A DNA stretch of 64,000 bases from Aquincolibacterium sp964606385 (lineage in GTDB: Bacteria > Omnitrophota > Omnitrophia > Omnitrophales > Aquincolibacteriaceae). The notes under the pieces were generated by a model. The model was given only the letters and a program-made list of their open reading frames with translations, ran no database searches and was not told the DNA's origin. Below, piece after piece: positions 50,272 through 58,588 of this stretch (positions are counted from its first letter, which is position 1; the number at the start of each line of letters is the position of its first letter). A program made the position numbers and the translations under genes. Location: assembly GCA_964606385.1 (NCBI GenBank), contig CAZSFZ010000001.1, forward strand, positions 124,001 through 188,000, in the 5' to 3' direction.

Positions 50272-51078
50272 CTAGGCGGCCATGCCGAGCACGTGCTGCA
50301 TATGATAAAGACCTTGCCTCTTTTTCGCAAGGAATTTTGCCGCCAGGAGGGCCCCTCGGGCAAAAGCCTCCCGGGAGGAAGCCTTATGGACCAATTCGAC
50401 CCGTTCCCCGTCGCCAAAGAAGGATACCGTGTGGTCCCCAATGACATCGCCCCCGCGCAGGGCAAGGACCCCGATCTTGCCTTTTTCCCGGGCTCCCGTT
50501 TCTCCCTCACGGCCATAGATCACGTCCTTTTTCATATCCCGCCCGCGCGCCTTGAGCAGGATCTCAAGAAGCTTCAGGGCCGTACCGCTCGGTGCGTCCT
50601 TCTTCATCCGGTGATGGATCTCCATGATCTCCAGATCATAGTCCTCATCCAGCACCTTGCCGGCGATCTCGGCCAGCTTGAAAAGCAGGTTCACTCCCAC
50701 GCTCATATTGGGAGATTGAACGATCGGGATCTTCTTGGAAGCCGCGGCGATCTGCCTGAGCATCGCCTGGGGGATCCCCGTCGTCCCGATCACATACGCT
50801 GTATGGGTATTAACGGCAGCTTTAAGGTTTTCCGGTAGCGCGGAATAATGGCTGAAATCGATCAGGACATCCGCGTTCCTGAGCGTGGCCGTGGGGTCCT
50901 GCGTCACTTTGACCCCCATCAGGTCGCAGCCGATCATGGGCCCAAGGTCCTGCCCAAGGGCCGCGTGCCCGCGTTGCTCCAATCCCCCAGCGATCTTGAA
51001 AGCCTTGTCCTGAGCCGCGAGCCGGAGAATGATCTTCCCCATCCTCCCGGAAGCGCCTGCCATCACGAGCTTGATCAT
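50272..51078 (-). CDS. dapB: 4-hydroxy-tetrahydrodipicolinate reductase
   Basis: A 268-residue enzyme of the diaminopimelate/lysine pathway that reduces the DapA product with NAD(P)H. The N-terminal nucleotide loop is MAGASGRMGK (6-15). IDFSHYSALPENLKAA and VIGTTGIP are typical. The substrate signature EIHHRMKKDAPSGTA contains catalytic His155, His156 and Lys160. Length is canonical. The start ATG 51078 overlaps the dapA stop by 4 nt (ATGA), showing translational coupling. It ends the biosynthetic block; two outer-membrane genes follow. Confidence 0.97.
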   Translation of the reverse strand: MIKLVMAGASGRMGKIILRLAAQDKAFKIAGGLEQRGHAALGQDLGPMIGCDLMGVKVTQDPTATLRNADVLIDFSHYSALPENLKAAVNTHTAYVIGTTGIPQAMLRQIAAASKKIPIVQSPNMSVGVNLLFKLAEIAGKVLDEDYDLEIMEIHHRMKKDAPSGTALKLLEILLKARGRDMKKDVIYGREGETGAREKGKIGVLALRGGDVIGDHTVSFFGDGERVELVHKASSREAFARGALLAAKFLAKKRQGLYHMQHVLGMAA

Positions 51079-51962
51079 TTGAGGACCCCCAGTTTTTTGA
51101 GGACTTCCGCGAGCTTTTTCTCATTCTCCGGCCGCATTTCGCAAAGCGGCAGGCGGAGCTCCGGCTTGATCTTCCCCATCATGCCCAGCGCTGTCTTGAC
51201 GGGGATCGGGTTCGTTTCGATGAAAACCGTTTTGGAGATCGGATAAAGTTTCTTATGGATCTTGCGGGCCTCTTCCATTTTTCCGTCCAGAGCGGCCTGC
51301 ACCATGGTCTTGACCAAACGAGGGGCGATATTCGCGACGACTGAGATCACGCCGCGAGCGCCGATCGCGATCAGGGGGAAATTCAGGGAATCCTCTCCCG
51401 AAAGCACCGGCATGTCGCAAAGCTGCATGATCTGGTCGGCCTGGTCCATGCTCCCGCTCGCTTCCTTGATCGCCACGATCGTGTCGATCGCGGAAAGCCT
51501 CGCCACCGTTTCCGGCGCAATGGAAACCCCCGTGCGGCCCGGCACATTGTAGAGCACCATCGGGATATCGACGCGGCTTGCGAGATATTGATAATGACGG
51601 AACAGGCCTTCCTGTGTCGGTTTGTTGTAATAAGGCGTCACGACGAGCACGCCGTCGGCCTTGATCTTTTTGGCATGCTGGACGAGGCCGAGCGCTTCCG
51701 TCGTGTTGTTCGAACCGCAGCCGCAGATCACCGGCGCGCGGCGGTTCACGTACTCCACGACAAAGGTCATGGTGTCGCGATGTTCCTGGTGCGACATCGT
51801 GGCGGATTCGCCCGTGGTGCCGCACGGAACGATCACGTCCGTGCCTTCTTTCAGGTGAAAATCAATAAGCCCTTTGAGCGCCTTGTGATCCACCTTGCCG
51901 TCCTTAAACGGCGTGACCAGCGCGACCATGGAACCTTCAAAAACGGATTTTTTCTTTTTCAT
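51075..51962 (-). CDS. dapA: 4-hydroxy-tetrahydrodipicolinate synthase
   Basis: A 295-residue TIM-barrel aldolase that condenses aspartate semialdehyde with pyruvate. Conserved features are VALVTPFKDGKVD, the GTTGES loop (48-53), Tyr138 in VLYNVPGRTG, and the Schiff-base Lys166 in VAIKEASG. The start ATG 51962 overlaps the dapF stop by 4 nt. The dapF-dapA-dapB order with overlaps on both sides marks one operon. Confidence 0.97.
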   Translation of the reverse strand: MKKKKSVFEGSMVALVTPFKDGKVDHKALKGLIDFHLKEGTDVIVPCGTTGESATMSHQEHRDTMTFVVEYVNRRAPVICGCGSNNTTEALGLVQHAKKIKADGVLVVTPYYNKPTQEGLFRHYQYLASRVDIPMVLYNVPGRTGVSIAPETVARLSAIDTIVAIKEASGSMDQADQIMQLCDMPVLSGEDSLNFPLIAIGARGVISVVANIAPRLVKTMVQAALDGKMEEARKIHKKLYPISKTVFIETNPIPVKTALGMMGKIKPELRLPLCEMRPENEKKLAEVLKKLGVLK

Positions 51963-52771
51963 TGGAAATATTCCCCTTTGTAAACGAATTGGGCTTTGCC
52001 CTCCAAAAAGACTTTGGTGATCTCATCCCCCTGCTTCTGCATATCGATCCGGAGTTTCTCGCCGCTTTGGGTCAGCACGCTCACGGGAGAACCGACCAGC
52101 CCCTTAAGCACGCTTATGACGGCCGACGCGGTCGAACCCGTCCCACACGCGAGCGTCTCGTTCTCGACACCGCGCTCATACGTCCTCACGGCGATCTCTT
52201 TCTTGCCCCTGACCTCCACAAAATTCACGTTCGTTCCGAAGGGTTGGAAACGCGCGTGGTTACGGATCGCCTTTCCCATATCGAACACGGGAACTTTCCC
52301 GAGGTCTTCCGCGAAGATCACCGTGTGCGGCACGCCGGTGTCCAGGAACGCATAACGCACTTTCTGCTTGCAGGCTTCCAGTGTGTTTTCCATTTCAAAA
52401 ATACGCGGCTTCACCAGCTGCACCTTGATCTGGTCTTTTTCTCCGACCACCGCTTCGATCAGTCCGGACCCGGATTCAAAGGTCATGCGCGATGAATATT
52501 TCAAAATGTTGTAAGCATAAAGCGCGATGCAGCGGAAACCGTTCCCGCAGGCCGCGGCTTCCGAACCGTCCGAATTGATGATCCGCATCTTGAAATTCGC
52601 CGTCTTGGAATTCTCAAAAAGGAGGACCCCATCGGCCCCGGCCCCAAGATGAGGACGGCAGATCTCGCGGGTGAACGCAAGCGCGTCCTTCACGATCCCG
52701 CGGCGGTTGTCCACCACCACAAAATCATTTCCCGAAGCGACCATCTTGTAAAAAGGAATAGAGTTTTTCAT
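51959..52771 (-). CDS. dapF: Diaminopimelate epimerase
   Basis: A 270-residue cofactor-independent racemase converting LL- to meso-diaminopimelate. The two catalytic cysteines are visible: Cys75 in AAACGNGFRC and one in LACGTGSTAS. KMVASGNDFVVVDNR opens the protein in the usual way. The frame extends 20 codons further to a TTG, but ATG 52771 places the family motif correctly; the ribosome site is poor. It overlaps dapA by 4 nt. A 130-nt gap with a repeat half-copy separates it from the decarboxylase upstream. Confidence 0.96.
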   Translation of the reverse strand: MKNSIPFYKMVASGNDFVVVDNRRGIVKDALAFTREICRPHLGAGADGVLLFENSKTANFKMRIINSDGSEAAACGNGFRCIALYAYNILKYSSRMTFESGSGLIEAVVGEKDQIKVQLVKPRIFEMENTLEACKQKVRYAFLDTGVPHTVIFAEDLGKVPVFDMGKAIRNHARFQPFGTNVNFVEVRGKKEIAVRTYERGVENETLACGTGSTASAVISVLKGLVGSPVSVLTQSGEKLRIDMQKQGDEITKVFLEGKAQFVYKGEYFQ

Positions 52772-52843
52772 CGTCCAAACTAAGGTTAAGGACTTGATGC
52801 GACTCAAGTTGCGAGGGGCGTATTGTACCAAAGAACCGCTTTC

Positions 52844-52859
52844 CGTGGAACGGGAAACG
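52844..52859. repeat. Half-copy D of the AACGGGAAACGG repeat family
   Basis: CGTGGAACGGGAAACG, matching the outer unit of copy B at 39975, sits alone in the gap between the decarboxylase stop and dapF. No hairpin partner is evident. Confidence 0.45.
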
Positions 52860-52901
52860 TCTATAGGAAAACCGCTGAAAAACGAGCCTTGTTCTCTTCA
52901 G

Positions 52902-54089
52902 CTAGACTAGAATAATACGAGCAGGCTCGAAGCCGTTGAAATTAGGCACAGCGCTCGCGCAGGAATAGGCGCCGATATTTTTGGCGTAGACCACATCGCC
53001 CGGATAGAGTTCCGGAAGCTCTTCGTTGTTGGAAAGGATATCGAAGGAATCGCAGGTCGGGCCGGCAAGCGTGCTCTTGTACTTGGCTCCGCGCCGCAGG
53101 GTCTTGAACTCGTACTTGCAGTGGTCAAAGACCATCCCGGAAAAATCCTGATAGACCCCGTCGTTCAGGTAGTAAAAATTCTGGTTGTCGCGGAACGCCC
53201 GGCCGATCACCTGCGTCACGAGGATCCCCGAAGGCCCCGCGAAAAAACGGCCCGGTTCGGCGATGAATTCCGTCTGCTTTGAGAAAAGGGCTTTCATTTG
53301 CTTGCGGATCTCGGCCGCCATGCGCTCGAAGTTGATGCCGATCTCGTTCTCGAAGTGCTGGATCGGGAACCCGCCGCCGATATCCACGATCTTAAGCGGC
53401 ATGTCGTTCTCTTTCGCTTCCCGAAAAATATTCGCGGTGAGCTCGAGCGCCTGCAGGTAATTTTCGACGTTCGTCGACTGAGACCCGACATGGAAACTCA
53501 CGCCCTTGGGCACAAGCCCGAGGCTCTTCGCCTTCCGGAGAAGGTAGAAAGCCTGGTCCGGCTCCGCGCCGAATTTAAGCGAGAGCTGCACCACACTCCC
53601 CCGGTTCGCGACCTTAATGCGGACGATCACATGCGCCTTGGGGAAATTCTCGGCGATCTTGTAGAGCTCGGCTTCGTTGTCGAACGTCATCAGTTTGACG
53701 CCGCGGCGGCGCGCTGTGTTGAGATCTTCTTTAGATTTGATCGTGTTCGCGAAAATGATGCGGCCCGGGGACACACCGTGTTTCAGCACCGATTTCATCT
53801 CGGCCGCGCTTGCCACGTCAAAGCTCGCGCCGAGTTCCGCGAAGGTCTTCACGATCTTCGGGTTCGGGTTGGCCTTGATGGCGTAGTACGGTGTCACTTC
53901 CGGAAAGGCCTTCGTAAAGCGGGCGTACTGCTTTTCGAGCACGCTCTTGCGGATCAGCATAAAAGGGGTTTTATGCTTTTTGAGCATCGTGCGGATAAGG
54001 TTTTCGACCCCGGAGATCTCGGCCGGTTTCGGCGGCTTATTGATCAGGATAGGCGTATTCCCGTTCAGGGGCGGTGCCTGTTTTATCAA
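52902..54089 (-). CDS. Ornithine/lysine-type decarboxylase (fold III, PLP)
   Basis: A 395-residue PLP-dependent alanine-racemase-fold decarboxylase of the eukaryotic ODC-like group. The PLP lysine is Lys72 in YYAIKANPNP. FDVASAAEM, ADPGR-type EPGRFFAGP and the phosphate-binding GGGFP are typical. The active-site motif GPTCDSFD marks an ODC/LDC rather than a LysA, which has GPICESGD. It probably makes putrescine from ornithine, or cadaverine from lysine. It starts at TTG 54089 with AAAGGG 8 nt upstream, 3 nt after the homospermidine synthase stop. That coupling argues for putrescine supply to homospermidine synthesis. A later ATG (residue 35) is possible but would remove an N-terminal helix. 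Confidence 0.88.
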   Translation of the reverse strand: MIKQAPPLNGNTPILINKPPKPAEISGVENLIRTMLKKHKTPFMLIRKSVLEKQYARFTKAFPEVTPYYAIKANPNPKIVKTFAELGASFDVASAAEMKSVLKHGVSPGRIIFANTIKSKEDLNTARRRGVKLMTFDNEAELYKIAENFPKAHVIVRIKVANRGSVVQLSLKFGAEPDQAFYLLRKAKSLGLVPKGVSFHVGSQSTNVENYLQALELTANIFREAKENDMPLKIVDIGGGFPIQHFENEIGINFERMAAEIRKQMKALFSKQTEFIAEPGRFFAGPSGILVTQVIGRAFRDNQNFYYLNDGVYQDFSGMVFDHCKYEFKTLRRGAKYKSTLAGPTCDSFDILSNNEELPELYPGDVVYAKNIGAYSCASAVPNFNGFEPARIILV

Positions 54090-54092
54090 CGC

Positions 54093-55601
54093 TTAGACCC
54101 TTTCGTCCACAAGGAATGATTTGAACTGCCAGAGGTCTTTTTCCCGGGGGGCCTCGGACCCGAACTTCAGATATTTTTGATTGAGGTTCTTGAGCGGCGT
54201 CCAATCCGAGGGGATCGAGACGAGCGGGACGATATAAGGCGTCGCGAACTTCAGGATGAATTCATGATCGATGTCATCCGGAAGCAGGAACCCTTCTCGG
54301 GGGTTCTGGATCATCCAGAGCGCGGCCGCGACGACCGAGACCGCGACCTGAAGCGTGGTCGCCTGCTGATGCGGAACAAGCTTGCGCGTCGTGTGGATAT
54401 CGAGAAGACTGCCGCACCACCACGACTTGAAATCGTGCCCCATAAGGAGCACGCCGAGTTCATCGCGGCCGTCAATGATATCGTCAGAAAGGATGCGCTG
54501 CTTTTCCTGCATCTTGTACTGACGCATCCGGAGCTCGTGCATGGAAAGGATCGCCGCGTCCGAAGGACAATACGCGTAATGCACCGTCGGGCGATAAACG
54601 GCTTTGCCGTTCTCCCAGACCGTCAGCCGGTCCGAAAGACTGTAAGCTTCTCCATGACGGATCACCATACCGTTGATCTCGCCGCAGGGCACCCAGGAAC
54701 GGACCCAGGTGTTCATGCCAAGGGTCCCGAGACAGATCTGATTCTTAGGACCTGTTTTGTGTTCAAAACCATCTTTCGGAAGTTTCTTTTCGTGGGTCCC
54801 CCATCCCATTTCGGCCGGAGCCACACCTTCTTCGTAAAAGCCTTCGATCGACCAGGTGTTCACGAACTCATTTACCTGTTTCGGCTTGTCCGTGATCTGG
54901 GTGTCGCGTTCGCTGACATGAATGACCTTCGTACCGGTCACTTGCGCGAGCTTCGGGAAATTCTTCTCGACGAGGAAGCGCTTAAGGTCCTTGACGCGCG
55001 GATCGGAAGGTTTTGTTTGGATGATCTTTTTGGCGATATCGATCAAGGCCTTCTTCGTGAAATGGGAAACCAGGCCGGGATTCGCGCCGTGGTCCACGAT
55101 GGCGGTGGTGCCTTTCTTGTTGCCCCACTTGTCCGTCATGAGCTTGCGGAGCTTCATATGGCGGTGATAGAGCGTGTACTGCGTCGGATCGGTCCGCTTG
55201 TCGTCACGGTACGGGTCCCATTCCTCGACTGAAGTATTCACATAGAGGACATTGTTCGCGCGGCACCAGTCGAGGATCTCCCAGCAGTCGATATTCCAGG
55301 CAAGATCGATGATCATGTCCCCGGAACCCACGTATTTCGCGAGAAGCTTCTTGTAATTCTGTTCGGTAATCTTATCGAAGACGTAGCGGACGCCTTTTTT
55401 GAGGGCGTCTTTCACGCGGGCGCGGTTGTCCACGAAATCCATGATCGTGATGTTCTTGGCCGGCATTCCGAAGTGCCGGAGCACAAGCGGCACGGTGCAC
55501 TGCGACACGCCCCCGCATCCGAGGATGAGGAGTTTGCCTCCGAATTTCACTTTGGTTTTAGGAATGCTCGCCTTGACCTTCGGGTATTTAAATCCGCTCA
55601 T
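54093..55601 (-). CDS. hss: Homospermidine synthase
   Basis: A 502-residue saccharopine-dehydrogenase-fold enzyme of the bacterial homospermidine synthase family, which joins two putrescines (or putrescine and spermidine) in an NAD-dependent reaction. Recognisable are the nucleotide loop LLILGCGGVSQCTVPLVLRH (near residue 24), IDLAWNIDCWEILDWC, NTSVEEWDPY, VDHGANPGLVSHF and GTLGMNTWVRSWVPCG. Length fits the family (about 470-490) with a slight excess. The start ATG 55601 was chosen over an in-frame codon 25 residues earlier because the promoter lies in between. It is the first gene after the lysA terminator and is coupled to the decarboxylase downstream. Confidence 0.9.
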   Translation of the reverse strand: MSGFKYPKVKASIPKTKVKFGGKLLILGCGGVSQCTVPLVLRHFGMPAKNITIMDFVDNRARVKDALKKGVRYVFDKITEQNYKKLLAKYVGSGDMIIDLAWNIDCWEILDWCRANNVLYVNTSVEEWDPYRDDKRTDPTQYTLYHRHMKLRKLMTDKWGNKKGTTAIVDHGANPGLVSHFTKKALIDIAKKIIQTKPSDPRVKDLKRFLVEKNFPKLAQVTGTKVIHVSERDTQITDKPKQVNEFVNTWSIEGFYEEGVAPAEMGWGTHEKKLPKDGFEHKTGPKNQICLGTLGMNTWVRSWVPCGEINGMVIRHGEAYSLSDRLTVWENGKAVYRPTVHYAYCPSDAAILSMHELRMRQYKMQEKQRILSDDIIDGRDELGVLLMGHDFKSWWCGSLLDIHTTRKLVPHQQATTLQVAVSVVAAALWMIQNPREGFLLPDDIDHEFILKFATPYIVPLVSIPSDWTPLKNLNQKYLKFGSEAPREKDLWQFKSFLVDERV

Positions 55602-55647
55602 TTTGTTTCTTTTTCTCCGTTCTCCGGTTTTGAAGTTAGGGGCCCGA

Positions 55648-55676
55648 ATATTACAACAAAAAAGAGACACCTTCAA
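55648..55676 (-). promoter_or_regulatory. Promoter of hss and downstream genes, embedded in the lysA terminator
   Basis: On the minus strand TTGAAG (55671-55676), a 17-nt spacer, then TAATAT (55648-55653). The -35 box overlaps the 3' arm of the lysA terminator hairpin. Transcription would start near 55641, about 40 nt before hss. Confidence 0.55.
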
Positions 55677-55712
55677 TCAATTCGAAGGATTTCACGAAGG
55701 ATCGGAAGGTGT
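55667..55712 (-). terminator. Intrinsic terminator of the arg-lysA operon
   Basis: ACACCTTC (minus strand, 55712-55705) pairs with GAAGGTGT (55674-55667). It begins 2 nt after the lysA stop, and CTCTTTTTTG follows. The loop is long (30 nt) and has internal repeats, which weakens the call. Confidence 0.6.
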
Positions 55713-55713
55713 T

Positions 55714-56988
55714 TTAAACTCGTTCGCCGCGGACGAGGTCCTGGTAGGTCTCGCGTTTACGGACCACCTTAAAAGCGGAACCTTTGACCATCACTTCGCA
55801 CGCCCGGGGACGGGAATTGTAATTCGAAGCCATGGTGAATCCGTAGGCGCCGGTGGTCATAATGGCCAGATGATCGCCCGCTTTCATTTCCAGGAGCTCG
55901 CGGTTCTTCGCGAAAAAATCGCCGCTTTCACAGATCGGCCCGACGACATCGTAGACCCACGCGTGCGCGTTTTCGTTTTTCGCAACCGGCCAGATATGAT
56001 GAAAGGCGTTATAGAACGCGGGACGGATGAAATCATTCATGCCCGCGTCCACGATCGCGAACTTCTTCACGTCCGTTTCCTTCACATAGATCACCTTCGT
56101 CGCGAGAATGCCGCTGTTGGCCGCGATGAAACGCCCCGGCTCGAAGATGAGCTGGAACTTCCGTTTTTTAAAAAGAGGCAGGATCTTCCGCGCGAATTCA
56201 TCCGCCGTTTGGGGATTTTCATCGCTGTAAATGGCGCCGAGGCCGCCGCCCAGGTTCAAGAATTTGATCCTGATACCGTCCTGCTGGAGCTCATCGATGA
56301 ATTCCAGGATCTTCCTGAAAGCTTCCACGAAGGGGTCCCCGTTCTCGATCTGGGAGCCGATATGCACATGCACGCCCGTGACCTGCGCATGGCTGAAGTT
56401 CCTCGCGCTTTTGAAGATCTCGCGCGCCTTCTCAAAATCGATGCCGAACTTGGTCTCGGCCTTGCCCGTCGTGATGTATTCGTGGGTATGCGGGTCCACA
56501 TTCGGATTGATCCGGAGCGACACGTTCACTTTCTTGCGCATCTTTTTGGCAATCGCGTTGATCTGTTCGAGTTCCGGCATGGATTCCACGTTAAAAAGAA
56601 GGATCCGGGCCTTAATCGCCGCGCGGATCTCTTCCGCCGTTTTCCCGACGCCGGCGTAAACGATCTTCTTGCCCTGGCATTTCGCTTTTTTCGCCCGGAA
56701 AAGTTCCCCGCCGGAGACAATGTCCAGCCCCGCGCCTTTTTTGACGAGCGCGCGAAGGACCGCCAGGTTCGAGTTCGCCTTCACCGAATAGCAAATGAGG
56801 GGTTTCGCCGACCGGAAGGCCTTCTGGAGCTTGGCGAGATGTTCCGTGAAGGTTTTCTGGCTGTAGATATAAGCGGGCGTACCCGTTTTTTTCAGGATCT
56901 TCGAAGCGCGGACCTTATCGCAATAAAGTTCGCCCTTCTTGTAATAGAAGTCGTGCATTTTCTCTTCGTGAAAATCGGTACGGGACAT
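55714..56988 (-). CDS. lysA: Diaminopimelate decarboxylase
   Basis: A 424-residue PLP enzyme that converts meso-diaminopimelate to lysine. The PLP lysine is Lys70 in ICYSVKANSN. GLDIVSGGE, GVHVHIGSQI, NLGGGLG, EPGRFIAANSG and the active-site motif GPICESGD are all typical of LysA. Length is canonical. ATG 56988 has GAGG 7 nt upstream; a second ATG at 56958 is less well placed. It follows argH after a 135-nt gap containing a REP-like element. It is separated from hss by a terminator and promoter. Confidence 0.96.
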   Translation of the reverse strand: MSRTDFHEEKMHDFYYKKGELYCDKVRASKILKKTGTPAYIYSQKTFTEHLAKLQKAFRSAKPLICYSVKANSNLAVLRALVKKGAGLDIVSGGELFRAKKAKCQGKKIVYAGVGKTAEEIRAAIKARILLFNVESMPELEQINAIAKKMRKKVNVSLRINPNVDPHTHEYITTGKAETKFGIDFEKAREIFKSARNFSHAQVTGVHVHIGSQIENGDPFVEAFRKILEFIDELQQDGIRIKFLNLGGGLGAIYSDENPQTADEFARKILPLFKKRKFQLIFEPGRFIAANSGILATKVIYVKETDVKKFAIVDAGMNDFIRPAFYNAFHHIWPVAKNENAHAWVYDVVGPICESGDFFAKNRELLEMKAGDHLAIMTTGAYGFTMASNYNSRPRACEVMVKGSAFKVVRKRETYQDLVRGERV

Positions 56989-57012
56989 TTCAACACCTCA
57001 TTCATTTAACGT

Positions 57013-57092
57013 CATTGCGAGAAGCCTCGAAGCGGCGACGCGGCAATCTGGTTTAAATCGAGATTGCTTCGCTATCTACGCGGCTTGCAATG
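57013..57092. repeat. REP/MITE-like palindrome (CATTGCGAG type)
   Basis: An 80-nt imperfect palindrome begins CATTGCGAGAAGCC and ends CGGCTTGCAATG. The inner arms GCAATCT (57043-57049) and AGATTGC (57061-57067) face a short AAATCG loop. It fills the argH-lysA gap. Elements starting GTCATTGCGAG and ending CTCGCAATGAC are widespread intergenic repeats in environmental bacterial genomes. Confidence 0.75.
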
Positions 57093-57123
57093 GACAGGAA
57101 CCATTCGACCTAAAAAACCAGCC

Positions 57124-58500
57124 TTACAACGTTTTCTTCCATGCGGCAATCGTTTGCCTGACCTGAGCGGGATGCGTGCTTCCGATCGTTTTCTTGCCTT
57201 TGACGGACTCTTTCGCATCAAAAAGATCGTGGATGTCCGCGCCGAACTTGGGCGAGAACTTTTGCCACTCCTTGACGGACCATTCCCGAAGCCTTCTCTC
57301 GGATTCGATCGCCTGCCGGACGGTCTGGCCCACAAGAGCATGCGCTTCGCTGAAGGGAACTTTTTTCCTCACCAGATATTCCAGGATGTCCGTCGCGAAA
57401 AGGCTGTCGTCATCAAGCGACTTTGAAAGCGCTTTTTTATTCCAGCTCGCGGAGCCCACGGCCAGCGCCAGAAGCTCCAGCGCGATCCCCGTCTTTTTCA
57501 CGGCGTCGAATACCCCGGGCTTGTCCTCCTGAAGGTCCCGGTTATAAGAAAGCGGCAGGCCTTTTTGAACGGTCAGAAGGGCCTGAAGGTGACCGAAGAT
57601 CACGCCGGCCCGGCCGCGCACGAGTTCGAACACATCCGGATTTTTCTTCTGCGGCATGAGGCTCGAGCCCGTCGCGAACGCGTCATCGAGCTCCACGTAC
57701 CCGAACGCCTCGGAATTCCAGAGAATGAAATCCTCCGAAAGCCTTGAAAGGTGGGTCCACAAAATGGCAAGGGCGCTCAGGATCTCCGCGAACGATCCCC
57801 GGTCGCTCACGGCCGCCATGCTGTTTTTCGCGATCCCGGAAAAACCAAGTTCTTTCATAAGGAATTTCTGGTCCAAAGGCAGGGCGGAACCCGCGAGCGC
57901 GGCCGAACCGAGCGGCAGAATATTGATCCTTTTCATAGCATCCGCGAGACGTCCGTTGTCCTCATCCAGCATTTCAACATAGGCCAGGAGGTGATGCGCG
58001 AGAAGCACCGGCTGCGCTTTCCGCAGATGCGTCATGCCCGGGAAGATGAGGCCTTCCACTTTTTCCGCGGCGGTCACGAGCGCTTTTTGGAGTTTTTTAT
58101 TCCTCAACCAGATCTCAGCGACCTTCTCCCGGAGATAGATCCGGGTCGAAGTGATCACGAGATCGTTCCGGCTCCGTCCGGTATGAAGTTTTTTCGCCAC
58201 CGCGCCGGCTTTTTTCTCAAGTTCCGCCTGGATCAGCGTATGGATGTCTTCATATTGGCAGGCGTAGGCCGCAAGGTCTTTGCCCCCGAAGCTCTTTTCG
58301 ATGGCGGCGAGCCCTTTCAGGATGGCTTTAGCTTCCGTTCCGGTGATGATCGCGATTTTCGCGAGCATTTTCGTCCACGCACGGTTCACGCGGAGCTCCG
58401 CGTCAAAAAGCTCCTTGTCCGTCGCGAGCGAATAGCTGAAGCATTTGAGCGCCGGATGCATTTCCTTCTTGAACCTTCCACCCCAGAGTTTTTTTGCCAT
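57124..58500 (-). CDS. argH: Argininosuccinate lyase
   Basis: A 458-residue fumarase-superfamily enzyme, the last step of arginine synthesis. Features are KLWGGRF at the N-terminus, LHTGRSRNDLV, the catalytic Ser loop GSSLMPQKKNPD, and SYNRDLQEDK. Length is canonical. ATG 58500 has AAGGTGG 4 nt upstream. A TAGGG-type hairpin repeat separates it from argG, and a REP-like palindrome follows it. Confidence 0.97.
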   Translation of the reverse strand: MAKKLWGGRFKKEMHPALKCFSYSLATDKELFDAELRVNRAWTKMLAKIAIITGTEAKAILKGLAAIEKSFGGKDLAAYACQYEDIHTLIQAELEKKAGAVAKKLHTGRSRNDLVITSTRIYLREKVAEIWLRNKKLQKALVTAAEKVEGLIFPGMTHLRKAQPVLLAHHLLAYVEMLDEDNGRLADAMKRINILPLGSAALAGSALPLDQKFLMKELGFSGIAKNSMAAVSDRGSFAEILSALAILWTHLSRLSEDFILWNSEAFGYVELDDAFATGSSLMPQKKNPDVFELVRGRAGVIFGHLQALLTVQKGLPLSYNRDLQEDKPGVFDAVKKTGIALELLALAVGSASWNKKALSKSLDDDSLFATDILEYLVRKKVPFSEAHALVGQTVRQAIESERRLREWSVKEWQKFSPKFGADIHDLFDAKESVKGKKTIGSTHPAQVRQTIAAWKKTL

Positions 58501-58508
58501 AAACCACC

Positions 58509-58588
58509 TTAGCGTATAGGGTTTAGGGTATAGGGCATAGGATATAGTTTCGCTTTTCTAAACCCCATCCCCTACCCACTATCCTCTA
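58509..58588. repeat. TAGGG-type hairpin repeat after argG
   Basis: The element fills the argG-argH gap. One end is TTAGCGTATAGGGTTTAGGG (58509-58528), identical in 20 of 20 bases to the copy after argB. GGGTTTAG (58519-58526) pairs with CTAAACCC (58558-58565). On the minus strand the repeat begins exactly with the argG stop codon TAG. Confidence 0.7.

Noticed and set aside
50214..50516. 101-codon N-terminal extension of the 545-residue barrel protein
   Set aside because: It overlaps the dapB coding region, lacks a ribosome site, and would bury the signal peptide that begins at ATG 50213.
55399..57009. 536-codon plus-strand frame opposite hss/lysA
   Set aside because: It crosses the intergenic terminator/promoter region and reads as Arg/His-rich antisense of lysA.
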